Source: Parasphingorhabdus marina DSM 22363
GTDB taxonomy: Bacteria; Pseudomonadota; Alphaproteobacteria; Sphingomonadales; Sphingomonadaceae
DNA: 64,000 bases
Reading direction: 5' to 3'
Assembly: GCF_900128895.1 (NCBI RefSeq)
Contig: NZ_FSQW01000001.1
Coordinates: forward strand, 1,302,001 to 1,366,000
Each line of letters opens with the position of its first letter. The stretch's first letter is position 1. Positions 33,775 to 42,084 of the stretch are shown here, piece by piece. A program made the position numbers and the translations under genes. The notes below the pieces were generated by a model, which saw nothing but the letters and a program-made list of their open reading frames with translations, had not been told where the DNA came from and did not search any database.

Positions 33775-34505
33775 CAGCGCTGTTCCTTTTGCAATGCGAG
33801 TATATCGCGCACCGCCTGCTGGCAGCGTTCGGCGCTGGTATCGCCGGCGAAATCGACATTATAATGGGCCTTTACCGAAGGGCGCTCGACAGCAGCGTCA
33901 AACCAGTCCGACAGTGCCGGCCGGCCATCCCGCCAGCGGAAATCCGGATGGATCGGATCCTTCGCTTCATAAAATTCGGCACGGAACCCGAGATAGCTGA
34001 TCGCGTGCAGCAGGGAGGCGTGACCGATGTCGAAATCGGTCCAGCCAGCTGCCTGCTTGTCCAGCCGGTCGAGCGAGCGAATATATTTGGGCCAGAGCGA
34101 TTCAAAGACACGCATGTTCCACTGTTCCGGCTCCTGCCACTGCTCGGCCACCATCTGGACGGTCGTTTCAAATATCGTGTCGCCGAGCGCCAGGCAGGTG
34201 ATGGCATCCCAGCGTTTCGGTCCCGGTTCGGGATACATGTTCCGCGCTTTGGTATTCGCATCCAGATATTCACAGATCGCCTGGCTGCCGAAAATGACCT
34301 GGCCGGTTTCGGTGGCCAAAGTCGGGACCTTGTCCAGCGGGTTCAGCGCCGCGATGCTGTAGGCGTCACCTTGATCCTCTCCATCCAGATTCTTGAACGG
34401 AAAGGTCGGAATGAAATCGATATCATCCCAGTGACCACATTCATGTGCCGTCACCAGCACCTTGTGAATGAAAGTGTGAAACGGGGAATAGAACAGTTTC
34501 ATCAT
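33774..34505 (-). CDS. Glutathione S-transferase-like protein (second, divergent)
   Basis: 243 residues. The thioredoxin-like half is recognisable (KLFYSPFHTFIHKVLVTAHE, NPLDKVPTLATE, FGSQAICEYLD), followed by a GST C-terminal helical domain. It differs strongly from the neighbouring GST, so the pair is not a recent duplication. The start ATGATG at 34505/34502 overlaps the stop of the lyase gene. A role in maleylacetoacetate-like isomerisation or detoxification is possible. Confidence 0.83.
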   Translation of the reverse strand: MMKLFYSPFHTFIHKVLVTAHECGHWDDIDFIPTFPFKNLDGEDQGDAYSIAALNPLDKVPTLATETGQVIFGSQAICEYLDANTKARNMYPEPGPKRWDAITCLALGDTIFETTVQMVAEQWQEPEQWNMRVFESLWPKYIRSLDRLDKQAAGWTDFDIGHASLLHAISYLGFRAEFYEAKDPIHPDFRWRDGRPALSDWFDAAVERPSVKAHYNVDFAGDTSAERCQQAVRDILALQKEQR

Positions 34506-35341
34506 GGCTCACTCCTCTTGATCAAAAAGTCTTTGGCACCGACAGGATCAACAAGCGCTTTCGCTTTTGGCAAGGCCGAGTCCTGTTTCAATTGCGCGAA
34601 GCTGTCTGCCAGTGCCGTCCCGACAGCTCCGACGGCCACACCGGGGAACAGGGCGACACTATATCCCAGCGCTTCCACCTCGGTGGCACTCGTGATCTCG
34701 TCATCAGGCCGCAGCAGGTTGTGCAATAGCGGAACCCGACCGGCAAAGGAGTCGGTCAACCGTTTCATCTCCCCCCGGGTCGTCAGGGACTCGACAAAAA
34801 TCATGTCCGCTCCGGCATCCATATAGGCCTGCGCCCGCTCCAGCGCCCTTTCAAGGCCTTCGGTCGACATGGCATCGCTGCGCGCGCTGATGATGGTCTG
34901 GTCATCTGTCAGTGCGTCCCGGGCGGACCGAATCTTGTCGACCATCACCTGTTGCGGGATCAGCGGGCGGGACAAGGGCGCATCGGCCGGTTTGACCTCC
35001 TGCTGATCCTCGATCTGGATCGCCGAAGCCCCGGCGCGCTCGAGCAGTCTGACAGATCTTGCAACCGTATAGCTATTGCCAAATCCCTGATCCGCATCGA
35101 CAAAAAGAGGAATCGAAACCCGATCCGCGATGCGGGCAACAATATCTGCGGTTTCCGAAACCGTCAGCAGTCCGATATCCGGTCGCCCGAGATGCATCGC
35201 GGCGAGTGATGAACCGGAAACAAACACCGCCTCGAACCCGGCTTGCTCGGCCCGCCAGGCGCTGAACGCATCATATATTCCGGGCGCGACAAGAATGGGT
35301 TTTTGGCGCAACCGTATGCGCAGGGCGGCAGCCTGGCTCAT
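34502..35341 (-). CDS. Isocitrate lyase/PEP mutase superfamily protein lacking the catalytic cysteine
   Basis: 279 residues. The TIM-barrel metal motif DADQGFG, IQIEDQ and SARSDA are kept, so it belongs to the superfamily. Where true lyases have K-x-C-G-H, this protein has EVKPADAP, so it lacks the cysteine of isocitrate and methylisocitrate lyases and probably has another activity, such as oxaloacetate-type decarboxylation, hydrolysis or a different lyase reaction. It shares the motif layout with the protein at 14586 but is clearly diverged. It lies between the dioxygenase and GST genes. Confidence 0.8.
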   Translation of the reverse strand: MSQAAALRIRLRQKPILVAPGIYDAFSAWRAEQAGFEAVFVSGSSLAAMHLGRPDIGLLTVSETADIVARIADRVSIPLFVDADQGFGNSYTVARSVRLLERAGASAIQIEDQQEVKPADAPLSRPLIPQQVMVDKIRSARDALTDDQTIISARSDAMSTEGLERALERAQAYMDAGADMIFVESLTTRGEMKRLTDSFAGRVPLLHNLLRPDDEITSATEVEALGYSVALFPGVAVGAVGTALADSFAQLKQDSALPKAKALVDPVGAKDFLIKRSEP

Positions 35342-35349
35342 GCAGTCCT

Positions 35350-36312
35350 TCAGTTGACCGGTGCGCTGTCTTTCCTGGACAGCTCTCCGGCATCTTCCTT
35401 CACTTTCAATTCCTTGAACGCCTTGTACTCGTTGACGCCCTGCATCTCCTGTTTCGGCCAGCGAGTCGCGAAACCGCGCGGGAAATCCGCATCGCCATCG
35501 GCCCGCCCATCTTCCGACCAGAGCATCGGAAAGTGGCTGCCTTCCGGTTTTTCGCCATCCAGCATCTCGTCGAAGCTGACGCCCGCGAGATTGACACAGT
35601 CGGGACGCGGTGCCCAGCGGATATCATCTCCGAAGACCCGTTCCGAAATCGCGACGCGCCAGTCATCGGTGGGGTTGCCTGCTGAATAATGCAGCACCCA
35701 GGGGTGTACGATCAGCAGATCGCCGGGCTCCATGTCCCAGCTCAGGAAACGCAGATCGGGATCCCCGCGCTTGCTTTCGATTTCCGGGTGCGGCACCCGG
35801 TCATCGGGCTTGATCATCTTGCGCGCATTGGGAGAAAACAGCCAGTAGGGCACATCATCATGCTGCGTTCCCGCCAGGACTTCCAGACAATTGGCTTTCA
35901 CGATCGGCGTCAGCGGTATCCAGATCGAAGGGACCATGGTTCCGGTTACCGGCCAGCCCATCCGGTCACAATGCCACAAAGTCTTGGCATCCGATTGCGG
36001 CGGCTTGGCAAAAAACTCGTCAAAGAAGAATCGAATCTCCCTGGACTGCATAACCTGTCCCGCGACCTCGGCAATCGGCGATTCGAAGACAAAACGCCGG
36101 TATTCCTCAATACAGCGGGCCATATAGCGTCCGGGGATTGTCGGCAGCAAACCGACATCCTTTTTGTTGATGATGACCTCACGAGCGATCGGCTCCAGCA
36201 GGTCAATCCAGTCACGATCGAGCACATTGCGGAGGCAGACGGCCCCGTCGCGGGCATAATCGTCAATATCCTGCTGTGTCACTTCTCTCAGCGGGCGTTT
36301 GTTCAAAGCCAT
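35350..36312 (-). CDS. Phytanoyl-CoA dioxygenase (PhyH)-family Fe(II)/2-oxoglutarate oxygenase
   Basis: 320 residues. The iron ligands are visible as HCD (in LWHCDRMGWP) and a distal His in PWVLHYSAGNPTDDWR, whose Arg would bind 2-oxoglutarate. The family hydroxylates small acids, amines or alkyl groups. GAAGGA lies upstream of ATG 36312. It opens the minus-strand operon, divergent from a FAD monooxygenase operon, with an IclR operator candidate between them at 36386-36402. The substrate is unknown. Confidence 0.85.
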   Translation of the reverse strand: MALNKRPLREVTQQDIDDYARDGAVCLRNVLDRDWIDLLEPIAREVIINKKDVGLLPTIPGRYMARCIEEYRRFVFESPIAEVAGQVMQSREIRFFFDEFFAKPPQSDAKTLWHCDRMGWPVTGTMVPSIWIPLTPIVKANCLEVLAGTQHDDVPYWLFSPNARKMIKPDDRVPHPEIESKRGDPDLRFLSWDMEPGDLLIVHPWVLHYSAGNPTDDWRVAISERVFGDDIRWAPRPDCVNLAGVSFDEMLDGEKPEGSHFPMLWSEDGRADGDADFPRGFATRWPKQEMQGVNEYKAFKELKVKEDAGELSRKDSAPVN

Positions 36313-36355
36313 ATCATGATTCCTTCGTGTATTTGCTGTCCTGATAAATCATGAT
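36313..36355. repeat. Two copies of the palindrome ATCATGAT in the divergent promoter
   Basis: ATCATGAT occurs at 36313-36320, directly next to the dioxygenase start codon, and again at 36348-36355, 35 bp centre to centre. Both are self-complementary. They may bind a second regulator or be coincidence in a short A+T-rich stretch. Confidence 0.4.
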
Positions 36356-36385
36356 GCTCACTTTCCCGATGCTTCTCGGTCTCAA

Positions 36386-36402
36386 TATCCACCCGACGGA
36401 TA
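36386..36402. promoter_or_regulatory. Candidate IclR operator 4, perfect match, divergent promoter
   Basis: TATCC-ACCCGAC-GGATA is a perfect inverted repeat with the 7-base spacing seen at 11245 and 17399. It lies 74 bp upstream of the dioxygenase start and about 105 bp upstream of the FAD monooxygenase start at 36508, so one site could control both operons. Confidence 0.7.
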
Positions 36403-36507
36403 GTTTTGGCAATGGCGTTACCGCAGGGTGGAGACTGCGCCAGAACACGGTGCCCTGCAGTCATCACCTTGCCTAGAGCATCGATGATTGCCAAGTCGGA
36501 GAGCAAC

Positions 36508-37713
36508 ATGCAGCATCTGAACACACAGATAGTCATTGCGGGTGCCGGCCCCGTCGGAAGCGTGGCCGCCTATTATCTGGCCAGCAAGGGTATCCGGGTC
36601 ATTTTGCTGGAGTCTGGCCAAGATTGTGCGCTCGATCTCAGGGCATCGACTTTTCATCCGCCAACCCTCGAAATGCTGGATCAGTTCGACATTACCGACC
36701 GGCTCATCGCCAGGGGCCTCAAAGCCCCTGTCTACCATTTCCGCGAGCGGAAAACAGGTGAGGTCATCGATTTCGACATGACCGAAATCTCTGACCAGAC
36801 GCGTTTTCCCTACCGCATCCAGTGCGAGCAATATCATCTGTCACGCATGCTGTCCGAGGGTGTTCGCGATCTGCCCGGGACCGAAGTCCGGTTTGATCAT
36901 CGGGTCGTTGGCTTTCATCAGGATCAGACGGGCGTGGATGTCTATGCGGAAACACCCCAGGAAATAGTCCAGATCCGCGCCGACTATCTGATCGGCGCAG
37001 ACGGGTCGAACAGCATTATCCGCAAATGGCTGGATACGGACTTTGACGGCTTCACCTATCCCGAAAAGTTTCTCTGTTTCACGACTGAAGAGCCACTGGA
37101 ACAGAAATTGCCAAATCTCTGTCACGTCAACTATGTGTCTGACCCGGAAGAATGGATGGTCTTGCTGAAGGTGCCTTCCCTGTGGCGGGTGCTTGTGCCG
37201 GCGAAAGAAGATCAGCCGGACGCCGAATTGCTGGCTGATGAAAAGAAGAATGACGTATTTGACCGGCTGCTCGGTGACGGCGAGGCTGTCGAAACGGCCC
37301 ACAGGACAATCTACCGCGTGCATCAGCGGGTCGCCAAAAGGTTCATGCATGACCGGGTTGCCATCATTGGCGATGCGGCGCATCTCAATAACCCGATTGG
37401 CGGGTTCGGGATGAACAGCGGCATCCACGATGCGTTCAATCTCTGTGACAAGTTTGCACGGATATATAATGACAAGGCAGATGCCGACGAAGCACTCGGT
37501 ATCTTCGAACGCCAGCGACGAACCACCACCCACGATTTCATCCAGGCCCAGACAATCCGCAACATGGAATATCTGTCAGACGGGGAAAGCGGCGAGCATC
37601 GCCGGCGCAAGGCCGAAATGCAACGCGTGCACGGCGATCCGGACGCCCGCCGAAATTTCCTGCTCCGCCAGTCCATGATCGAAAGTCTGGAACAGGAAAA
37701 AGAGGTCGCCTGA
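36508..37713 (+). CDS. FAD-dependent aromatic hydroxylase (MhpA/PheA type)
   Basis: 401 residues from ATG 36508, with GGAG seven bases upstream. The FAD motif VIAGAGPVGSVAAYYLA, the DG-like motif YLIGADGSNSIIRKWL and the GD motif IIGDAAHLNNPIGGFGMNSG are those of class A hydroxylases such as 3-(3-hydroxyphenyl)propionate hydroxylase. It is short for that group (usually 500 or more residues), lacking the C-terminal thioredoxin-like domain. It opens the operon monooxygenase, AMDase-like protein and deacetylase-like protein, with TGATG coupling to the next gene. Confidence 0.87.
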   Translation: MQHLNTQIVIAGAGPVGSVAAYYLASKGIRVILLESGQDCALDLRASTFHPPTLEMLDQFDITDRLIARGLKAPVYHFRERKTGEVIDFDMTEISDQTRFPYRIQCEQYHLSRMLSEGVRDLPGTEVRFDHRVVGFHQDQTGVDVYAETPQEIVQIRADYLIGADGSNSIIRKWLDTDFDGFTYPEKFLCFTTEEPLEQKLPNLCHVNYVSDPEEWMVLLKVPSLWRVLVPAKEDQPDAELLADEKKNDVFDRLLGDGEAVETAHRTIYRVHQRVAKRFMHDRVAIIGDAAHLNNPIGGFGMNSGIHDAFNLCDKFARIYNDKADADEALGIFERQRRTTTHDFIQAQTIRNMEYLSDGESGEHRRRKAEMQRVHGDPDARRNFLLRQSMIESLEQEKEVA

Positions 37714-38480
37714 TGCCTCTGAAACCACGCCCCGCACCGGATGCCCTGGGTCATCGAAAATTGTTCGGCGTGCTGGGACCGTCCACAAACACGGTGGTAC
37801 AGCCAGATTTCGATGATCTGCGGGTGCGCGGCGTGACGAACCATTACAGCCGGATCGTGGTGGAAGATGCGCAGGCCATTTCTGACGAAACATTCATGGC
37901 AGGCACGCTCGAAATTTCTCGTAACACACTGGATGCCGTGCGCGGTGTTTTGACCTGCAATCCCGATTATCTGGTGATGGGCATGTCGGCAGTGACCTTT
38001 TACGGCGGGGCCGAGGGTGCAGAAAAGTGGCGGGCCAATATCGAGGCTGAGGCGGGACTGAAGCTGTGCACCGGGTCGCAGTCACTGATCGAAGCCTTTG
38101 GCGCCTATGGCGGGATCAAGAAGATTGTTGTCCTCTCGCCCTATTATCCGAGTGCCAATGCGCATGTCGCCCATTTCATGTCGGATCACGGCATTGAAGT
38201 GGTTCGCGATACCTGTTTGCGATGCCCCAGCTGGACGGCGATTGCCCAGGTGCCAACCAGCGAGTTACGTGACGAACTGCAAAAACTGGACGGGGATGAT
38301 GTCGATGCCATTGTGCAGGTCGGAACAAACCTGTCGATGATTCGCCTCGCCGCCGCAGCCGAATTATATCTCGGCAAGCCTGTTATTGCGATCAACACGG
38401 CAACCTACTGGAATGCACTCCGGCAAAATGGCATCACCGACCAGGTTCCCGGCTTTGGCCGGCTGATGGAAGACTTTTAG
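37713..38480 (+). CDS. Arylmalonate decarboxylase/maleate isomerase-like protein without the usual cysteines
   Basis: 255 residues of the Asp/Glu racemase superfamily. LFGVLGPSTNTVVQPDF at the start, MGMSAVTFYGG in the middle and the end NALRQNGITDQVPGFGRLMEDF align by eye with arylmalonate decarboxylase and maleate cis-trans isomerases. These enzymes use cysteines at two fixed places. Here the first place reads MGMSAVTF and the second QVGTNLS, so neither cysteine is present, although Cys occurs elsewhere (TCLRCPSW). The activity may therefore differ from both reference enzymes. It is coupled to the monooxygenase gene (TGATG). Confidence 0.75.
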   Translation: MPLKPRPAPDALGHRKLFGVLGPSTNTVVQPDFDDLRVRGVTNHYSRIVVEDAQAISDETFMAGTLEISRNTLDAVRGVLTCNPDYLVMGMSAVTFYGGAEGAEKWRANIEAEAGLKLCTGSQSLIEAFGAYGGIKKIVVLSPYYPSANAHVAHFMSDHGIEVVRDTCLRCPSWTAIAQVPTSELRDELQKLDGDDVDAIVQVGTNLSMIRLAAAAELYLGKPVIAINTATYWNALRQNGITDQVPGFGRLMEDF

Positions 38481-38490
38481 GAAAACATCC

Positions 38491-39408
38491 ATGCTTGAAT
38501 ATGATTATGTTCCGCTGCCAAAGCGCAATCCGATCCAGTGGCCGGGAGGCGAAGGTCTGGCGATCATCTTCACTTTCAACCTGGAAACCTGGGATCTGAC
38601 CAAGGATACGGACAAGCCCTATTATGCGGGTGGACCGGCCATATTGCCGGATATTCTTCCCGGTAACACGCCGGATTATCCCAATTTCACCTGGCGAGAA
38701 TATGGACAGCGTGTCGGAATCTGGCGCCTCGTTGATCTGTTCGACGAGATGGGCATAGCTGCCAGCTGCACAACCAATGCTGTCACATTTGAGCGACGCA
38801 GCGAGATGACGGCCGCCGCGCTGGATCGGGGATGGGAGTTGCTCGCTCACAATTTCGAGCAGGGAGAGTTGCTGACCAACTTTGCGCATGATGAGGCAGC
38901 GGAACGCGATGTAATTTTACGATCGATTGACATGTACGAAAAACATGTCGGGAAACGTCCCGTTGGATGGCTTTCCTCTTCGCTCCGCGGCACATTGAAC
39001 ACGCCCGGGATTCTGGCCGAACAGGGCTTTAAATTTTACTGCGACATCATGAATGACGATCAGCCCTTCATGATTCGAACCCAGCATGGCCCGGTCGTGG
39101 GCATTCCCTATTCCAATGTCATCAATGACTTCACCATGGTCACGCGCCACTGCCTTACAACCGACCAGTTTCGCGATCAGCTGATCGAGGAGTTTGATGC
39201 CCTGTACGAGGACGGAAAGAAAACCGCCCGAATCATGAATATCGGATTGCATCCGCATGTTTCGGGGAGGGCCCATCGCATTCGCGCCCTGCGCGAATTC
39301 ATCGCCCATGCGCAGTCGAAAACCGGTGTCTGGTGGCCCCGCCGCGAAGAAATTGCCGACTGGTACAAGGACAATCATCAACGGCATTTCCCCAATCAGC
39401 TGGGATAA
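38491..39408 (+). CDS. Polysaccharide deacetylase-fold amidohydrolase (allantoinase PuuE-like)
   Basis: 305 residues. The layout WREYGQRVGIWRLVDLFDEMGI, WELLAHNFEQ, KRPVGWLSSSLRGT, MNIGLHPHVSGRAHRI matches cofactor-light PuuE-type allantoinases and related NodB-fold hydrolases. The usual first motif (FDDG or NYEEG) is FNLETW, and the metal site H-x3-H is reduced to a single His (AHNFEQ). It may hydrolyse a cyclic amide or N-acyl bond of a pathway compound. AGGA precedes the ATG. A TonB receptor gene follows after 129 bp. Confidence 0.78.
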   Translation: MLEYDYVPLPKRNPIQWPGGEGLAIIFTFNLETWDLTKDTDKPYYAGGPAILPDILPGNTPDYPNFTWREYGQRVGIWRLVDLFDEMGIAASCTTNAVTFERRSEMTAAALDRGWELLAHNFEQGELLTNFAHDEAAERDVILRSIDMYEKHVGKRPVGWLSSSLRGTLNTPGILAEQGFKFYCDIMNDDQPFMIRTQHGPVVGIPYSNVINDFTMVTRHCLTTDQFRDQLIEEFDALYEDGKKTARIMNIGLHPHVSGRAHRIRALREFIAHAQSKTGVWWPRREEIADWYKDNHQRHFPNQLG

Positions 39409-39426
39409 TTATCCGACAGTCGGGCA
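39403..39426. promoter_or_regulatory. Palindrome GGATAATTATCC overlapping a weak IclR-type site
   Basis: GGATAATTATCC (39403-39414) is a perfect 12-bp palindrome that begins within the last codons of the deacetylase-like gene. Its right half starts TATCC-GACAGTC-GGGCA (39410-39426), which matches the TATCC-N7-GGATA pattern at 8 of 10 arm positions. It lies about 110 bp upstream of the TonB receptor start and could be its control site. Confidence 0.35.
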
Positions 39427-39537
39427 TTTTACACAAGTATCCGTCCGGTCTCCCGACTCGGTTTATGAATGAAGCAGAGGCAGGAAACCAACATAACATG
39501 CCTCATCCTTACATTGCAGGATCCGAGGGAGTGTATG

Positions 39538-41919
39538 ATGAAGACACGTTTTGAGAAAACCAGCCTGTTGGCTCTGGCTACCATGATGGCCGCCGGATTG
39601 CCGTCGCAGGTCATGGCGCAGGAAGCCGAGGCGGCCGACGATGCCGATAGCGGCATTATCGTTGTAACCGCGCGGAACAGGGAAGAAAATATTCAATCCG
39701 TTCCGCTCGCGATTACCGCGTTCAGCGAAGAGGATATCGCCCGGCAGTCGATCCAGGAACTGGATGATGTGGCCCGCTTTACACCCGGCTTCAGCTTTGA
39801 GGATTTTTCCGGCGGATTTGCGCAGCCCACCATTCGTGGGCAGGCAACGGCCCGGGTGACCGCACTGGAGTCGAATGTTTCAGCATTTTATGACGGCATA
39901 TATATTCCGCGCTCCTGGGCGGTAGATCTCGGCACAGCCAATCTGCAGCGTATTGAAGTCGTGAAGGGCCCGCAAAGTGCCCGTTATGGACGCAATGCCT
40001 TTTCGGGTGCCATAAATTATCTGCCGAAAAAAGCAGTGCTGGACGGAGAAATTTCCGGTGAAATCGAAGCGACAGTCGGCATTGACGAGCGCCGCGATAT
40101 CGGGGCGTTCATCAATTTTGCCGTCTCTGACAATTTCGCCCTTGCTGCGTCCTACGACTATTCGACCTATGATGGCAGCTGGGAAAACAGTCATCCCTTT
40201 GCCAATGCGGATATTCCCGGGCCGAGCACGGAGGGGAATGTCGGCGGCTGGGAAAACCAGTCGATTTCGGTATCGGCCATTGCCGAGCTGTCGCCTGGCT
40301 TTACCATCGAAGCCTCCTACAATTATTTTGATGTTCAGAACGAGGCCCGCGCGTCCAACTATCTCGCCGAACAGACAGGGGACGGCAATTGCGGCAATGC
40401 ACGGAGCATTTTCTTCGCTCCAGCCACCCTGCCGCTGATTTGTGGCGAGCTGCCGGCTCCAGGGGAAACAACGACAAACGATCCGCGCGGATATGGCGCA
40501 CAGGCGGAAACGGGAATTTTCCGGTTCAACGCCAATCTGGAGATCACCGACAGCCTGACGGTGGACTACACCTTCGGCAATGTGAACGGAGATGTGGATA
40601 TCGCCACCAGTGGTGAACCGGACCCGATCAATTGCGGAACGCTGGTAGGGCCACCGACCTTCGATGCGCTCTGTAATTTCCAGAATGCGCCGATCGGTGA
40701 CATTGATTATGATACCCATGAACTGCGAATCGTGTTCGACAATGGCGGCCCCATTCGCGGCGCCATCGGCGGGTTCCTCTCCGACGGCGTGGACAATTTC
40801 CGGTTCAACAGTCTCAGCCTGCCGGTGATTACGGACGCAAACAATATTGTGACCGTGCCCGGAACTCCGGTGCCTGTCGGCGGCGCTTTCCAGCCCGGTC
40901 CTTTTGGCATCACGCTGCAGGACGCGACGACGACGACCGAAGTTGTCTCGATTTTCGGGGAAATCCAGTGGACTTCCGGTGATGGTGCGACCCGCATTGG
41001 AGCCGAGGGCCGCTATTCCGAAACCGAAGTCACGACCGATGACAACCGCCGGACGCTGACGCTGAACGATACGTTCAAGGTCTTCACGCCCCGGATCACG
41101 GTTGAGCATGACCTGACCGACGAGTCGCTGATTTTCGCGACCGCTGCGCGCGGTGCCAAGGCCGGGGGTTTCAATGCCACCGCCATTGATCCCGCGAACC
41201 GGGTGTTTGGACCGGAATTCAACTGGACCTACGAACTGGGAACCAAAAATACCCTGGCGGATGGCCGTATCACCCTGAATGCCTCGGTCTTTTACACGGA
41301 CTGGTCTGACATCCAGATCAACTCGCCGGACCCGGATTCACCCAATCCCAATGCCGTCAATATCACGCTGAATCTGGGCGATGCCACCGTCTATGGTATT
41401 GAACTGGCCGGACGGTTCCAGGCAACCGACAATCTCAGCTTCGATGCGACATTCTCGCATACCGAAGCCGAATATAGCAGCGGTACAGTGGATGCGCGAT
41501 ATGCGCGCGATCCCGGCGTGACATCGGACCCGCCCTGTGATGACATTGTCTGTAATTCCAATGGTGACATTGGCGGCAATGAAGTCGAACGGCAGGCGCC
41601 GACACAGGTGTCCTTCGGTGCCCAATGGGATGCTCCGCTGGGCGATGCGGGAGACTATTTCATCCGCACAGACCTGACCTGGCAGAGTGATTTCTTTGCA
41701 GACAGCGGCAATACCGGGGTCATTCCCAGCCGCTTCCTTGTCAACGGACGGGCCGGTGTCACTGTCGAGAATGTTGACGTCAGTATCTGGGTCAGAAACG
41801 CCTTCGACAAGAAATACGTATCAAACGCCTTCGTGGTGCTGCTTCCCTTCGGCAACACATATGGCGAGTTTTTCGGTGAGCGCCGGTCCTTCGGGGTCAC
41901 GACCAAGGTCCGGTTCTGA
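39538..41919 (+). CDS. TonB-dependent outer-membrane receptor of the catabolic island
   Basis: 793 residues from ATG 39538. GAGGGA lies seven bases upstream; the ATG three bases earlier is too close to it. Signal peptide with cleavage after VMA-QEA. The TonB-box region GIIVVTARNREE, the plug (VPLAITAFSEEDIARQ, RIEVVKGPQSARYGRNAFSGAINY) and a beta-barrel ending in an aromatic-terminated strand (FGVTTKVRF) are complete. It imports a ligand too large or too dilute for porins, using energy from TonB-ExbBD. The position between the deacetylase-like gene and a monooxygenase gene suggests it takes up the island's substrate. A strong terminator follows. Confidence 0.93.
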   Translation: MKTRFEKTSLLALATMMAAGLPSQVMAQEAEAADDADSGIIVVTARNREENIQSVPLAITAFSEEDIARQSIQELDDVARFTPGFSFEDFSGGFAQPTIRGQATARVTALESNVSAFYDGIYIPRSWAVDLGTANLQRIEVVKGPQSARYGRNAFSGAINYLPKKAVLDGEISGEIEATVGIDERRDIGAFINFAVSDNFALAASYDYSTYDGSWENSHPFANADIPGPSTEGNVGGWENQSISVSAIAELSPGFTIEASYNYFDVQNEARASNYLAEQTGDGNCGNARSIFFAPATLPLICGELPAPGETTTNDPRGYGAQAETGIFRFNANLEITDSLTVDYTFGNVNGDVDIATSGEPDPINCGTLVGPPTFDALCNFQNAPIGDIDYDTHELRIVFDNGGPIRGAIGGFLSDGVDNFRFNSLSLPVITDANNIVTVPGTPVPVGGAFQPGPFGITLQDATTTTEVVSIFGEIQWTSGDGATRIGAEGRYSETEVTTDDNRRTLTLNDTFKVFTPRITVEHDLTDESLIFATAARGAKAGGFNATAIDPANRVFGPEFNWTYELGTKNTLADGRITLNASVFYTDWSDIQINSPDPDSPNPNAVNITLNLGDATVYGIELAGRFQATDNLSFDATFSHTEAEYSSGTVDARYARDPGVTSDPPCDDIVCNSNGDIGGNEVERQAPTQVSFGAQWDAPLGDAGDYFIRTDLTWQSDFFADSGNTGVIPSRFLVNGRAGVTVENVDVSIWVRNAFDKKYVSNAFVVLLPFGNTYGEFFGERRSFGVTTKVRF

Positions 41920-41954
41920 GTTTCGGAAAACATGTTTGTCGCGTATGACTGGTC

Positions 41955-41990
41955 AAAAGCCGGGCACCTTGGGGGAGGTGTCCGGCTTTT
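41955..41990 (+). terminator. Rho-independent terminator after the TonB receptor gene
   Basis: AAAAGCCGGGCACC (41955-41968) pairs with GGTGTCCGGCTTTT (41977-41990) over 14 positions with one G-U pair, around the 8-base loop TTGGGGGA. The descending arm ends in four T. It starts 36 bp after the receptor stop codon. Confidence 0.85.
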
Positions 41991-42014
41991 GCGATACATG
42001 CTGCCGATTGGAGG

Positions 42015-42031
42015 TGTCCGCTGGACGGACA
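42015..42031. promoter_or_regulatory. Candidate IclR operator 5, variant arms
   Basis: TGTCC-GCTGGAC-GGACA is a perfect inverted repeat whose core TCCGCTGG-CGGA is almost identical to operator 1 (TCCGCTGGTCGGA). Only the outer A/T pair has changed to G/C. It lies 54 bp upstream of the monooxygenase start at 42085, after the receptor's terminator. Confidence 0.55.
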
Positions 42032-42084
42032 GCCAGTTTGCAATGCATGATCATGGCTTATCTGGCTCTTCCTGAAAAAAGCCA

